Source: Brassica napus (lineage: Eukaryota > Streptophyta > Magnoliopsida > Brassicales > Brassicaceae). From it: a stretch of 64,000 bases of DNA. The stretch is from the NCBI RefSeq assembly GCF_020379485.1, contig NC_063438.1:8198335-8262334 (forward strand). Direction: 5' to 3'. The first letter of the stretch is position 1. Each line of letters starts with the position of its first letter. Shown here piece by piece: positions 20,750 to 33,262 of this stretch. The notes beneath the pieces are model-generated. The model made no database searches and had not been told where the DNA came from. It saw only the letters and a list, made by a program, of their open reading frames with translations. The translations under genes and the position numbers were made by a program.

Positions 20750-21612
20750 ATTGGCAGACTTGAACTCCTGCGACTCCTTGAAGTTCAACCTTGGCTGCAT
20801 AAAGCTTCTTCTTCCCAACACCAATGATCTCCAGGGCGAGATGATGCATTGTTTCGCTTAAATGCTAACATAAACCAAATATTTTAAATTATAATCACCA
20901 CAACAACATCACATACAATAATATGAATCAAGAACAAAATTTGGTTAGTGTAAGAATCAAAATTAAAACTTAAAACTAAGAGCGTAAAACAACTCTTACG
21001 GAAACAGTGACCCTGTACATAAACTGATATAAGATTTTACCATCAAACCATTTCCACTGCTCTGTGAGCTTCGTGTACATGAAGCATCGTGAGCTTCGCC
21101 GGCAACATAGTCGCCTGAAATATAAGCAATGAAATCATCAAAGCTGAGAATTCCTCAGTTGAAGAAACAAAAAATAGGTACGAAAGAAGTTTGTAATAAT
21201 ATGGATCCAGCATGGTGGAACATATATAAACATCAACTAACTGTCTGAAACGGTTTATTTTCTCAGCCGTAAAAATACGAAGATTAGAAAAAAAATATAT
21301 CAAACATCAATAGCTGGGAAATGGGTCAGCCATTATTCTACAGCAAGAACTCCAAAACACAATGAATTATTATTATCTGGAATCAAGACGGTGGCGATTT
21401 GTATAGAATTTAACCGGAGATATAATCAAAAATCTAAACAAAAATAGTAGTAAACAGATAACCTGAGAATTTAGAAGGAGCATGTCGACTTTCATTAGCT
21501 CTCCCCCCACGCTGGACGTTTCTGGCCTCCCAAAATCGGAGCAGGCGAACTTGAACAGAGGAGGAGGAGCAGCCAGTCTGAAGATCGGAGAGTAAGACCA
21601 CACCTTAGCCAT
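20750..21612 (-). pseudogene. Unrecognised small multi-exon locus
   Basis: The minus strand shows three exon-like pieces. The first starts MAKVWSYSPIFRLAAPPPLF at 21612 and reaches VDMLLLNSQ before a plausible donor near 21461. A second, about 21050-21118, reads ATMLPAKLTMLHVHEAHRA. A third, about 20755-20862, reads ETMHHLALEIIGVGKKKLYA and ends GVQVCQ and stop. A purine-rich leader region lies above 21612. I do not recognise the product. Exon borders are guesses, and it may be a fragment or a non-coding transcript. Confidence 0.3.
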
Positions 21613-21899
21613 GACTCAAAATTTAGTATACTGATTGGTTTAGAACGAAGGATGATTATGAAAGCATGAACTCGTACCTTTTTATAGCAGAGCCTCCACC
21701 GCCTTTGCACTCTCCAGGATCGCATTGAATGGAAATCGTGTGTAATTGATTAAGGAGGGTTTTATGAGGGGTATCGGTTACTGCTTCATCTCCCACCGAA
21801 GGAAGGAGGAAGACGAAAGATTGGCAATGGAGGAAGGGTGGAGACGGCAGAGAGAGAGACTCTCCAAGCACTAATTGAAAACGCGACATTTAGTGATTG

Positions 21900-22820
21900 T
21901 AGAGGTAGACGGGCCTGATCATGTGGAGGCAGCCCAACAAAATTAGAAAAGAAACCCATGATCAAATAAATGGAACGCAACATTTAAAGCAAGGGGACAG
22001 GTGTCGCAACGTGGTTAACCGATTTTCTGACGTGTCTCCTTCCCGTAAGAGAATCCCTCTTCTTTATAGTATAAGATTATACAATCTCTCTTTCTTCTAT
22101 CTCTCACTCTATCTCTCTTCCCAATCTCCATCTCTAAATCCCTTCATCATTTCCTCTGAATCAATATTTCTTTTTTTTTCTCTATCTTTCTCTCTTTGTA
22201 TATCTATATATCTTTCTCTCTCTGACATGTAATATTAAAAAAATGTTATTGTATTAACTACACATTCTGTCTCTCCTTTTCTCCCTCTCCCTCTCCCTCT
22301 CTCTCTCCCTCTCTCTCCCTCCTCCCATTCACTCTCTGCATCTCTCCTCCCTCTCTCTCTCTCCCTCTCTCACTTTTTTCCTTATACGTCCACGTAACTA
22401 TATATATGGCCACAATTAATAAAATAGTATTTTTTTTCTTTATCATCTCATTTGTTTTCATACTTCTATTTCTATTTGTAATCTTTCTTTTTCTCATATT
22501 TTTATATATACACCGTACTTTTCATATACGCCATACTATTCCCCATCGATTATTTTTATCTCCTTTAATTTCTTTTCTTTTATTTCCTATATACGTTTGC
22601 ATACTATATTATTTAGTCATAAAATATAGAATAATATATTTTATTATTTAGAATATATCAGTCAAATATATTCTTTAACGTAATTTTAATATACACTAAA
22701 CATGTTTTAGAATTTTAACACTTCTTAATAAAACATATTAAAACTTACCTATAAATGCATAGTTTTTTATAATTTTATATTTTTTATATTTTTAAACCAA
22801 TAAAATTTTAAGAAATGCAA
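21900..22820. repeat. CT-rich microsatellite region and AT-rich DNA
   Basis: Imperfect (ct)n tracts at about 22085-22230 and 22262-22378, followed by T-rich sequence. Open frames here are low-complexity (Ser/Phe/Leu or Arg/Glu). No gene seen. Confidence 0.65.
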
Positions 22821-23017
22821 TTAATGTTCTTGAACTTCACAATTTTTCATTATTAGTTGAAAAAAATTATATTGAAAATATAAAATATGTATCTTTTTAA
22901 AACAAAAATTTTCTCTAGAATATAAATTTTTTAGGAACGGAGAAAGTACTATTACTTTATGAACCGCCTTAACTTTACCATTTCGCTGTTTTGTAGCTAG
23001 CCATGCGATGTCTGCTT

Positions 23018-23029
23018 GGGGGGGGGGGG
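23018..23029 (+). repeat. 12-base G run flanked by a 13-bp direct repeat at the CDC6 3' end
   Basis: The phrase gcgatgtctgctt occurs immediately before the G run (about 23005-23017) and again at 23047-23059 inside the last CDC6 exon. This is a small local duplication with a G run between the copies. Confidence 0.7.
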
Positions 23030-23247
23030 TAACCTTGTGAGCAAATGCGATGTCTGCTTCATCTACTCTTAGGCTCACTCTTTAACTTATCGTTCTGAGC
23101 TTCACTGAGTTTCAAAATCCCTCGTGCCAATCCAGACTGTCTCTTTCAGTTTATCTTTAATTATATAAGTATACAACCAACAAAACATGAGAGTTACTCT
23201 AGCTCATTATCTCCTATCAGTTGATGTGTATTCTTAATAGGAGTTAT

Positions 23248-26200
23248 TGTAGGAACCTTATTTTACTACCATACGACAACTGATATTTGTAAAGAATAAT
23301 AAGAACATAAACTAAAATTTCAATACCAAAATATAAAAATAAAGAAGAATTGCAGAGTCGAGATAGTTAATCTCTTTCCTTAAATCTTTAAACGCCCCGT
23401 AGTGTGACGGTTTTATGGCGCTCAGATTCCCAAGATACAACTGCAGCATTGTTTCTGTTTACCATCACCGAAAAACAGAATCTATCGAACCTATTTCTGT
23501 GATGTACTCTCAGACTCAAAAGAATAAAAAATACTAGCATAACTATTCTGAGTGGGAGAAATGTTCTTGATTGTATGAATGTGTGTATTTTCTAAATGGC
23601 TCACAAGCCTTTATATAGAAATATAATGAGAAGCACAAGTTTCATTTTTCAACACAAAAATGAAACCTCCATAGTGCACTAATGGAGTTTTTAATTCTTG
23701 TCATTATTATGTGAATTTATTCCACATTTTGACCAAGAAATTAAAGAATAAAATTATTATTGTTTTGATCAATTCAAACAAAATAATATACTTTAAAATG
23801 GATTTCTTTTTTATATTTTATCAATATAAAAGATCAACATATATTTGGTTTATAAGATTAAGTCAATGAACATGAAGTCCAACTAACAAATCAAAAAACC
23901 CAAATCCAAGTTCAAATATCCAATGTGTGTATTTGCTTCTTTATACAAGTTTTTCAAATCACACACATTAGACCTCCATTTCTCATTCAAATAAAACTTC
24001 TTTTTTTTGACATATGAATACATTATTCATAATGTTCAAAAAATAGTTCCAACAATCCCCCACATGAATAGAAATGACTCTAGACACTAGACGACTCGAC
24101 AGACTTTCTAGACAAGACTCAACTTCCTAGACAAGACTCGACAAGACCTAACTAAGGACTTTTGAGAGTACAAACGAAAAATCCACTGCATGATGAGTTG
24201 GTAGCAATTTTTCAGCCTTGAACCAGTCATTGTTAATAGCTATCGGATTTACTCGGCCAGGAGGTGGCCATGATGTCTTGAACCTCCCGGGCTTTGGTGT
24301 AAACCTAGACAATAGCCATAACACAGCTTCATTCTCTCACAGAACTAGGTTCTCTATTGTGTTCATTTTGGCCGTGAACAGTCTTGGTTAATCATGAGTG
24401 AACTTGGAGAATATAGCCTTTCCTTCATTCTCCTAGAAACGGCCCCATTTCACACTCACAAGGTGATTTGCCATTAACTTTGTTTAGAGGAGTATCATGT
24501 ACTACTCCATTCATATCTCAAAGCTATGGACACAAATCATTAAAAGCTAATGCTTATCCTGTATTCTTTACATGTAGCACTGTTTAATCATCATAGGAAC
24601 TGGGTATAGACCGAAGTCTTACAGTGCTTTGGACAGACTTAGTTTCACTTAGTTGTCTCCTTGAACCTATTTCTTGGGATCTCCAGTCAGTTAGGTAGAG
24701 TTACCGCGAAACCTCATCTTAATTCACAGGCGACCCATTCCTTTTGATGATATAACAATTTGATCTCATGACACACCTTTAATTAAAGGATCCTAGGTTG
24801 TCACCATAGTGAACATAATCTCTTGAGATTAGTGGAGATCAATTGTCTAATGATTTTTGTCATCTTTTATTCAAGATACAATTAACCATTATACACAAAA
24901 CTCAGTGTATGACACTAGCTTGTTTTTTTTTTTAATAAAAAAAATTATATTGTGATAACTATCACTAAGTTCATATGACCTCTTGCCAACGACTTTATAT
25001 GGTAAGCAAAGCTTCCCCCACATTTTTTGAGATAGCTCAAAACATGCATAATTACATTTAACATCTCTTAAGAGTTTAGAAAATTAATCTACAACTCCTT
25101 TAGATTTAAATGAATTAAAAGCAATTTCAAAAATTATTACAATTTTCTTGAAAAAATGTGTTTCATTCTTAGAAATTCACATTTTACATACAACTATTTT
25201 CATAGTTCTCTCAAGTTGATTTATAAATCTAACTTGTATGTTTTGGATCTTTTCCAAACACATATTTTGCTTTTTTAACAAATATACACAAGATATTATT
25301 TGTGTCATCAAAACCACCATTATATATGATTATTTTCAACCATATTGACTTTATAAACTACAATACACATGTCAGTTTCAATCATATTGGTCTGAAAATT
25401 ATCATTGTTTTTGCATGGTCAATCTTCTTGTAACTTGCATTTAAGCATTGATGAAATATAAATGTTTATGACCAATATCAACAAACATTTTATTTCCTAT
25501 GGCAAATGATTTATATGTGGCAGACCTCTCCCAAACTTAATTTGGGGCGTCGACTCACTAAATCCATTTCCATATATATATCATTCGATCTCTTAAAAAT
25601 CGAGATTTTATTAATCACTTTGGTTTAGCTATATTGTCATATGGGTTTGTTCACTAGAAACCAAACCCAGATTAATATACTACTCAATACCAAACATATG
25701 ACTAATAAAGTTTAAACAACAACTCCACAATAAGTAATCCAGAAAAACGTTTTATTCCACATATTGTTTTACTAATTAAATATCAATAGTTAAAACATAT
25801 CTTTGACCAAAAGCAATAACCTTTTTCCTTTGCAATTTGTAACGGTTGGATATAAAATCTACATCAGTTTTTTTTTTCTCTTTTTCTTTTCAAAAAACAT
25901 ATTGAAAATGATAAAAAACTGACATAATTTTTTTTAAATCATCAAATTTTGCAATTTAATATAATCAATAATCAAACACCACAACCTGCAATTTATCTTC
26001 CCGTTCGATTGCTAGAACCCACGATCAGCACCTGTTGACTAGTTTCATAAAACTTAAACCAGTGTTACTATCATTAGTGCTGAAAACAAGATCGATCACT
26101 GCTATTGACTGAACAGGAATAAAACTAATAACCAATAAATCATGCAAATCACAACCGAAACACGTAAGTGCAGGAGAATTATTTTAAATAATTCAACCGA

Positions 26201-27195
26201 TCCTGCAAAAAATAATGTTAGCTCAAGAACACAAGCTTTACACAATCTCAAAAGCTGGTTGAAGAAAACACAAATCCAGATTTTGTTTCGAGACCGTCGA
26301 TTAACCTGTTCTTAAAAAAAAACAATAACTTTTAACAAATATCAGTATTGTTAGTGCAAAAGCATAAACAATTTTTAAAGATTTAAGAGTGTAGGAACCT
26401 TATTTTACTACCATAGGACAACTGATATTTGTAAAGAATAATAAGAACATAAACTAAAATTTCAATACCAAAATATAAAAATAAAGAAGAATTGCAGAGT
26501 CGAGATAGTTAATCTCTTTCCTTAAATCTTTAAACGCCCCGTAGTGTGACGGTTTTATGGCGCTCAGATTCCCAAGATACAACTGCAGCATTGTTTCTGT
26601 TTACCATCACCGAAAAACAGAATCTATCGAACCTATTTCTGTGATGTACTCTCAGACTCAAAAGAATAAAAAATACTAGCATAACTATTCTGAGTGGGAG
26701 AAATGTTCTTGATTGTATGAATGTGTGTATTTTCTAAATGGCTCACAAGCCTTTATATAAAAATATAATGAGAAGCACAAGTTTCATTTTTCAACACAAA
26801 AATGAAACCTCCATAGTGCACTAATGGAGTTTTTAATTCTTGTCATTATTATGTGAATTTATTCCACATTTTGACCAAGAAATTAAAGAATAAAATTATT
26901 ATTGTTTTGACCAATTCAAACAAAATAATATACTTTAAAATGGATTTCTTTTTTATATTTTATCAATATAAAAGATCAACATATATTTAGTTTATAAGAT
27001 TAAGTCAATGAACATGAAGTCCAACTAACAAATCAAAAAACCCAAATCCAAGTTCAAATATCCAATGTGTGTATTTGCTTCTTTATACAAGTTTTTCAAA
27101 TCACACATATTAGACCTCCATTTCTCATTCAAATAAAACTTCTTTTTTTGACATATGAATACATTATTCATAATGTTCAAAAAATAGTTCCAACA
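23248..27195 (-). mobile_element. Non-autonomous LTR retrotransposon in a CDC6 intron
   Basis: Two direct LTRs, 23248-24054 (807 bp) and 26390-27195 (806 bp), differ at only about half a dozen positions. Read on the minus strand they begin TGTTGGAAC and end CCTACA. The 5-bp target duplication is gttat (23243-23247 and 27196-27200). On the minus strand a polypurine tract (tgtggggga) abuts the 3' LTR, which sets the orientation. The 2335-bp interior (24055-26389) has no gag, protease, integrase or RT frame, so it must have moved with help from another element. The insertion point is a few bases after the donor of the CDC6 exon ending at 27204. Near-identical LTRs mean a recent insertion. Confidence 0.92.
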
Positions 27196-28446
27196 GTTAT
27201 TACCTGGTCGTTTAGCACTGTACACATGTTAGTGAACTCTGTTATTCCAGCTGGAGTGATCATTGAAGATTTACAAATTTCCAAGTATAACCTATTTAAC
27301 TGCATACAAGTGTGTCAAAACAGAGGCGCAAAACTTTGTACAATGTCTTTTAAGACTTTAGTTATGTGTTTTGTGTATTGTTCAATCAATAAAAATTATT
27401 ACCTCTGCAATGGTTCTATCCTTTTTGCTTCCTCTAAAGGCCTTTGCAGCAGAACAAACTACGACCTGCAATATTTCAATAGAAGCAATGTGATTACAGT
27501 CCACTACTAACTTTCAGATACGTCTACTTAGCCATCACCAAATAAACACCAGCATCTGGTCGTTAAGTTTCTTTCTGACTTATATTTGTTCTCTATAGCT
27601 TTTAGAATATGTTTTGAAAATATGCATGATGCAAGCATGTTAAGATTTGAGAACCAGAAGTACCAGATATCAATAAGTCTACGGTGATGTAACTTACTTG
27701 CTGATGTTGAGGAAGAGCCTGAATGGTGTCAACTACTGGACATTTGAAGGTTTTGGCCAGTGCAGCTACCATATGATCCATCTTGACCTGTAGAGTTATC
27801 GATGACAACAATTATGACATAACGTATTCTATGGATCCTTCATATTAACATCGTCAGTAAAGTAGAGTGTGAAAGTACTAACCACTTGATCTTGATTTTG
27901 TGGTTCGGATCTGTGAATCCTTTAACTTCTGTTTCTAAGATTTCAAAGGCACTCCTGAACATCAGATCAGTATGGAAAAATTGGGGTTGTCAACTTCAGT
28001 GTGATAATTTCAAGAGTGGACAATTACAATATATTAAAGATAGTACTCTTATTCATTTTAAAAGAGTAAGTCACCTGCAGACAGATAGAGCCTTTCTCAT
28101 CATCTGATACTTTCTGGCACAAGGCAAAAATATAGAACATCAATATAGAATGCCAAAATGAAAAACAAAAGTTGGCCGAACTACACAGGGAGTGAAAAAT
28201 ATCATATATATTCTTACTCTGGCACAAAGCTCTATGGCTTTTGGTTGAAATGCAACATAGGGAAGTTCCTGTTATAAGAGATTTGAAGAATAAGAATTTA
28301 TGATCAAAATCGATTAGGTATGAGATTTAGATTGATCAAAATTTATTTACATGGTTATGAATCTGCTATTCATTTTTACTTGAGTCTCTTGAATACAAAC
28401 TACTTTGAAATTTTTTCTTTCTAGCATTGCTTACGGAAAGCATATA

Positions 28447-28476
28447 TTTTTAACGGTGCGGGTGTTATTTTCAATT

Positions 28477-28520
<44 letters not shown>

Positions 28521-30142
28521 TAGATCATTAGTGGTATACATTTTTAATTTTAATCATATATTTAAATGTTTGTATAACTATTTCAAATATAATGATTTAT
28601 AGTTTATATGTTGTAAATAATCAATTGTTTAAAACTATCACATATATTTGTTGCTTTTTATTATATATTTATCTTATTGTATTTGCATTTAGTTATTAAA
28701 CAAATTAGTATATGGATGAAAAGACATATTTTAAAATTATTTTTTATTTAATTATGTTAAATTTTTACCATCCTTTAAAATTAGATTTCATTTTAGTAAT
28801 ATCTTTATGTTTATTCATTTTACATAATATATTATTGTACATACAAAAATCTAAGATATGTTAATTTTTATACATGTATTGTAGTATTTCATCATATTAT
28901 ATATATTTTTAATATAAATATTTTATATTTATGAAAATAAGATTTATAAATTTATTATTTTAATATAATTTTATCATATGTAATTAAATATATTAATTTT
29001 ATTTTAACATAATTAATTATGATTATAAAATAGATAGAAGTGTGACAGAATATTTTTTAAAAAAATATAAACAATACCTGTATAAATATTAATGCATAAT
29101 AATATTTCATAGCTAATTACGAAACTAATGAAAACATTTACATAAGCTTTTTGAAAATTAAAACATTGTTAAAATATTTAGATCAACATAATATTTTTTT
29201 TAATATGATTGATTGTGATTATATAATTGATAAAAATAGGATAGAATATTTATTTTTCATTTAATAAACGATAACTGAATATATTAATATATAATAATAT
29301 TTCAAAACTAATTACGAAATTAGTAAAAATATTTACATATAATTTTAGAAAATTAGGATCTTGTTAAAATCATTTTAACCAGATTTTTCAAAATATTTAA
29401 TATATATATATATTATAAATGAAAATATATCAAAATATATTATGATTAAAGTAGTTCAAATATTATATATATTATTAGTCTTATTAAAATACATTCAATA
29501 AAAAAATTAAAGGTGGTCCAACTTAAAAATCACATATGAAATGAGGTTGTGACTTCTATTTTAATAGAATAGATGATTATGATTATAAAATAGATAGAAG
29601 TATGACAGAATATTTTTTAAAGAAATTTATAAACAATAACTGTATAAATATTAATGCATAATAATATTTCATTGCTAATTACAAAATTAATGAAAACATT
29701 TACATAAGCTTTTTGAAAATTAAAACATTGTTAAAATATTTAGATCAACACAATAATGTTTTTTAATATGATTGATTGTGATTATATAATTTATAAAAAT
29801 AGGATAGAATATTTAGTTTTCATTTAATAAACAATAACTGAATATATTAATGTATAATAATATTTCAAAACTAATTACAAAATTAGTAAACAATATTTAC
29901 ATATAATTTTGGAAAATTAGGATCTTGTCAAAATCTTTTTAACCAGATTTTTCAAAACATTTAATATATATATTATAAATGAAAAGATATCAAAAGATAT
30001 TATGATTAAATTAGTTCAAAGATTATTTATATTATTAGTCTTATTAAATGCATTTAATAAAAAATTTAAAGGTGGTCCAACTTAAAAATCACACATGAAA
30101 TGAGGTTGTGATTCTTTTTGACTTCTATTTTAATAGACTAGA
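28447..30142 (-). mobile_element. Helitron copies in partial tandem array
   Basis: Minus-strand Helitron 5' ends (TCTATTCTATTAAAATAGAA and TCTAGTCTATTAAAATAGAA) occur at 29573 and 30142. Each is followed by gtcacaacctcat or a close variant. The sequences behind them are about 560-bp near-identical blocks (about 29013-29572 and 29573-30142). On the left, a truncated 3' hairpin-like piece (acggtgcgggtgtt, about 28455) meets the CDC6 remnant. A (ta)n microsatellite lies at 28481-28512. No Rep/helicase gene is present, so the elements are non-autonomous. Confidence 0.65.
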
Positions 30143-30928
30143 CTAGATCTCGATCCGCGCCACCGTGCGGGTTTTTGTTTTCATTTATTTTTATATAAAT
30201 ATTTTGTTTTCAATTTTAAATTGGTATGTATTATAATATATGTTTCGATCAATTTTTAAAACATAATAAGTTTACGGTATATTTTTTTCATTGAATAGAT
30301 TGTTTTAAACTTTCACAAGTATTTGTATCTTCTTCTATATATATATTTTCGGATTATTATTTCATTATTAAAATTGTAACTATATAAAAAGATTAGTAAA
30401 ATATTGTTTTATTGTCATATTCAAAGATATTGTAACATTTCACAAATTTAGAAAGTTTTTAAAAATTAAACTTTTCGCTACATAGATTTATACTATCGAG
30501 TAAATAATTAAACATTTAGTTTTTGTTTAATTTTTAAAATAAACTACATAGTTTAAAATTTGTTTTCATTGGTTTAAGGTAGTAAAGATTAATCATTGTT
30601 AGATAATATGATTTTTGTTATTTAAAAAAAGTATTTATAATTTTAAAAGTTAACATCGATAAATATTTAAATATTTAACATATGAATGTCTAGTATTACA
30701 ACATTAAATTATATCTATTTAATTTATACTATCTATAAATCCAATAGATCATCTATTTTTTAAATTCAATTATTGATAGCCCAATAAAAATTTCTGGTAG
30801 TCCCATAATTTAAATGATAAGATTAGAGATTAAATGTAACATGACTTTCTATGAATATATCCATTAGGTCTATTTTTTAAAAAATCACATATGAATCAAT
30901 GTTGTGACTTCTGTTTAAATAGATAAGA
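30143..30928 (-). mobile_element. Complete 786-bp non-autonomous Helitron
   Basis: The minus strand starts TCTTATCTATTTAAACAGAA at 30928 after a host A. It ends with a GC-rich hairpin region (cccgcacggtggcgcgg, about 30155-30172) and GATCTAG at 30143, followed by T. Both ends therefore satisfy the Helitron rules (5' TC, 3' hairpin plus CTAG, insertion between A and T). It abuts end-to-end the 5' end of the neighbouring Helitron at 30142. It is AT-rich inside with no genes. Confidence 0.75.
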
Positions 30929-30979
30929 TTTTGTTTTTGTTTTTGTTTTAATTTACCCTCCATAGATTTCTCGGACGTT

Positions 30980-31294
30980 CGATTGATTCGCTCTGGTTTG
31001 GGTTTCACTTGAGTGGATGACGTTTACGGCGAGATGGTGTGGAGTCAGTGAGTTCCGGTGGATCCGGGTGAATCGATGGTTGGTTACCCGGTGGACTTTC
31101 GAAGCGAGTGCGACGCCGGAGCCGCAGCGTTTGTCCACGCGGCGGCGGAGTCTCGTGGAGCCTAGGGTTTCGTTGCTGGGCCTTGGGCCCGGAATCTTAT
31201 TTTAATTTTGGCCCGTCTTTCTTGGGCTTTTGTATTTTGGACTATGGGGGTTTTTTGGCCCGTTAATCAAATTTATAATCGACGGAAAAAAAAA
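30980..31294 (+). mobile_element. Short non-LTR retroposon with poly-A tail and 16-bp target duplication
   Basis: The direct repeat agatttctcggacgtt at 30964-30979 and 31295-31310 brackets 315 bp ending in a run of A (31286-31294). A variable-length target duplication and poly-A tail mark a LINE-type or SINE insertion. The GC-rich body (about 31010-31200) unlike its AT-rich surroundings could be a 5'-truncated LINE. No RT motif can be read. Confidence 0.82.
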
Positions 31295-31310
31295 AGATTT
31301 CTCGGACGTT

Positions 31311-32265
31311 TAGTGTTTGATTTTCCAATTTGTCTTAATACTTTGGTCTTTCTTGTCATTTCCCATCAGCAAGGACTTTCATCACTTGCAAAATTCATAA
31401 CTAGATAAAAGAGAGACGACGGACAGCCGTTGCACCATATCCGAAATACAGCTTCTTCACCACCTGAAACAACAACCCACAACGCTCATACAGATCCAAG
31501 CCAGAAGGAAACAAGCGAGAGATGAAGCGGAACACTAACAACCGGTGATTGAGACCTAGAAGACCAAGACCCAGCGAATCTTGCAGACATCCAATGATCC
31601 AAACATCTCTAAACCAAGGGAAAAACAGCACATGCAAAGTCTCTTACTCTAGATCTGAAAATCAAGAACTAGGTCACATTAAAGAAAATACCAAGCTGTA
31701 AAAATGAACCACCACATAAACAAGACAATTGAACTTCATGTTTTCACAACACATTTATAAAAACCCAAAATTCAACAATATATTTCATATCCGATATGCT
31801 TAAAATTAACTAGTCACGAAACGAGATAACTATCATATAAAATCCATATGTCCCCTATTTTTTCTTATGAGTTCTTCTCGATGGTCCAAATATAGACCAT
31901 AATAAATAAATAAAAGTATGAAATTAGGGCGGGGCTAGATTCCAACGTACGTGTTATAAATGAAATTGACCAAACTTAGGGAAATTTATATCAGTGAGGT
32001 GAGAAGAGTCCAATGAAAGAAACAATAAATATCAACTGCTAAGAAGATATGAGCAACTACCAAACGAGAGCCGTCAATTCTTCACCTTCTTCTAACGTTG
32101 CTTTCTCAACGATGTACGGCAAGTTGGTGCATATATTTCTCTCCTTCGCCACCGTCGATTTTTCACCCCTCTTGTGTTGGCACGTTCCAACTTCCCAAAA
32201 AGATATCCATCACATCTTGTGTGCGTTATTGACATTTGATTTTCAGTTTGGTTTGTTGGTTCATA
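31311..32265. other. Intergenic DNA, nothing recognised
   Basis: A frame at 32049-32306 (MSNYQTRAVNSSPSSNVAF) has a gene-like leader before it but runs into a transposon end at 32266. I do not recognise it and treat it as unsupported. The minus-strand frame at 31401-31637 likewise has no recognisable domain. Confidence 0.35.
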
Positions 32266-32474
32266 CACTACAAGAAACAAGATATATCATTTATTTACGT
32301 TGTTAATATCATTTTTTTATTGACACAAATATGATTCTGAAAATGATGACTCGAATACTGTTATAGTAACAAATGATGCAATTAATTTAATTATTTATTG
32401 TCAATGATGTTAATATGTACTTATCACTAACGGTAAACGATACTAAAAATTGTATCATTTCGGAGTAAATAATA

Positions 32475-32741
32475 CTCCCTCTGTTTTTAATATATGTCGT
32501 TTTACAGCTATGCACGTAGTCACGTAGATTAAGAAAACCATTAATTTCTTATATTTTCTAAACAAAAACATTATTAATTATTTACCTAACCACAATTCAA
32601 CCAATAGAAAAATATAAGATATATTACCATTGGTCATACAACATTAATTCTTAATAAATTTTACATAGAAAACCGAAAACGACATATAATTTGGAACAAA
32701 AAAATTTCTATAGAACGACTTATATTAAAAAACGGAGAGAG
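32475..32741. mobile_element. Stowaway-like MITE (Tc1/Mariner)
   Basis: 267 bp with inverted ends ctccctctgtttttaatata on the left and ctctccgttttttaatataa on the reverse complement of the right. It is flanked by the TA duplication at 32473-32474 and 32742-32743. The ctccctc-type end is the plant Stowaway signature. No coding capacity. Confidence 0.85.
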
Positions 32742-32816
32742 TATTAATATTTGTGTCAGTTGTAATAATTGATATTAAATATTTATATCAACTATTTTAA
32801 TTGATGTAATATTTTA

Positions 32817-33109
32817 GGGCAATTTTTCTCAAATATCATTTTTAAGTTTTTGTCACAAAATAGCCCTCAAGAAATAAAATGACCAAAATAGTTCTTTTTA
32901 TTTTGAAAATTTTAATATTTATTTTTTATTTTTAAAATTTGAAATCCTAGCTCCAAAATTTTACTCCTTAACTCTAAACTTTAAGTCTAGATTAGTTAAC
33001 CCTAGGATAAAAATAATATATTTTTACCCTTTAATAAAATTTATTTTAATCAATTTCTTCATAGAGAACTATTTTTGTGACAATAACTTAAAAATAGCTA
33101 TCAGAATTT
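32817..33109. mobile_element. MULE-type MITE, relative of 19083-19390
   Basis: Inverted ends share the block aagttttttgtcacaaa with the 19-kb element: gggcaatttttctcaaatat on the left and gagaaattctgatagctatt on the reverse complement of the right. The flanks aatatttta and aaatattta are an approximate 9-bp target duplication. The interior carries the ctaaacttt/ccctagg stretch seen in this family. Confidence 0.6.
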
Positions 33110-33262
33110 CTCAAATATTTATATCAGTTATAAATAAGTGATCCAAATTTACTATCGGGTTTTTAGATGATTTTGAGAATTCTATCATTTGTAAACTATT
33201 GACAGTAGTTAAATATCATTTATTTAAGTGATGAATATGTATGTGTCTTTTTTTTACAAGTG

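Larger units (their letters stand above)
23018..28268 (-). pseudogene. CDC6: CDC6 replication-licensing factor, 3' half only, inactivated
   Basis: CDC6 is the AAA+ protein that loads MCM helicase at origins. Minus-strand exons, in order: 28218-28268 (ELPYVAFQPKAIELCAR), 28075-28113 (MRKALSVCR in a shifted frame), 27883-27954 (SAFEILETEVKGFTD), 27698-27787 (VKMDHMVAALAKTFKCPVVD and TIQALPQHQQ), 27403-27465 (VVVCSAAKAFRGSKKDRTIA), 27204-27299 (LNRLYLEICKSSMITPAGIT) and about 23030-23120 (GILKLSEAQNDKLK, then SLRVDEADIAFA after a 2-base loss). Most splice sites survive. The ATPase half (Walker A/B) is absent: to the right, Helitron DNA replaces it from about 28447. Two frameshifts and a 3.95-kb LTR element in the last intron complete the loss. 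Confidence 0.88.
32266..33262. mobile_element. CACTA-like non-autonomous element with nested MITEs
   Basis: The left end reads cactacaagaaac, the hallmark end of CACTA (En/Spm) elements. The right end ttttttttacaagtg is an approximate inverse. Subterminal motifs of the type tatcatttattta recur near both ends. The expected 3-bp target duplication is not clean, so the right boundary is uncertain. Nested inside are a Stowaway (32475-32741) and a MULE-type MITE (about 32817-33109). Confidence 0.4.

Noticed and set aside
22258..22497. Arg/Glu-rich frame on the minus strand
   Set aside because: Translation of the (ct)n microsatellite.
31017..31205. Basic protein frame MTFTARWCGVSEF in the retroposon
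   Set aside because: The frame lies wholly within the 315-bp poly-A element and has no recognised domain.
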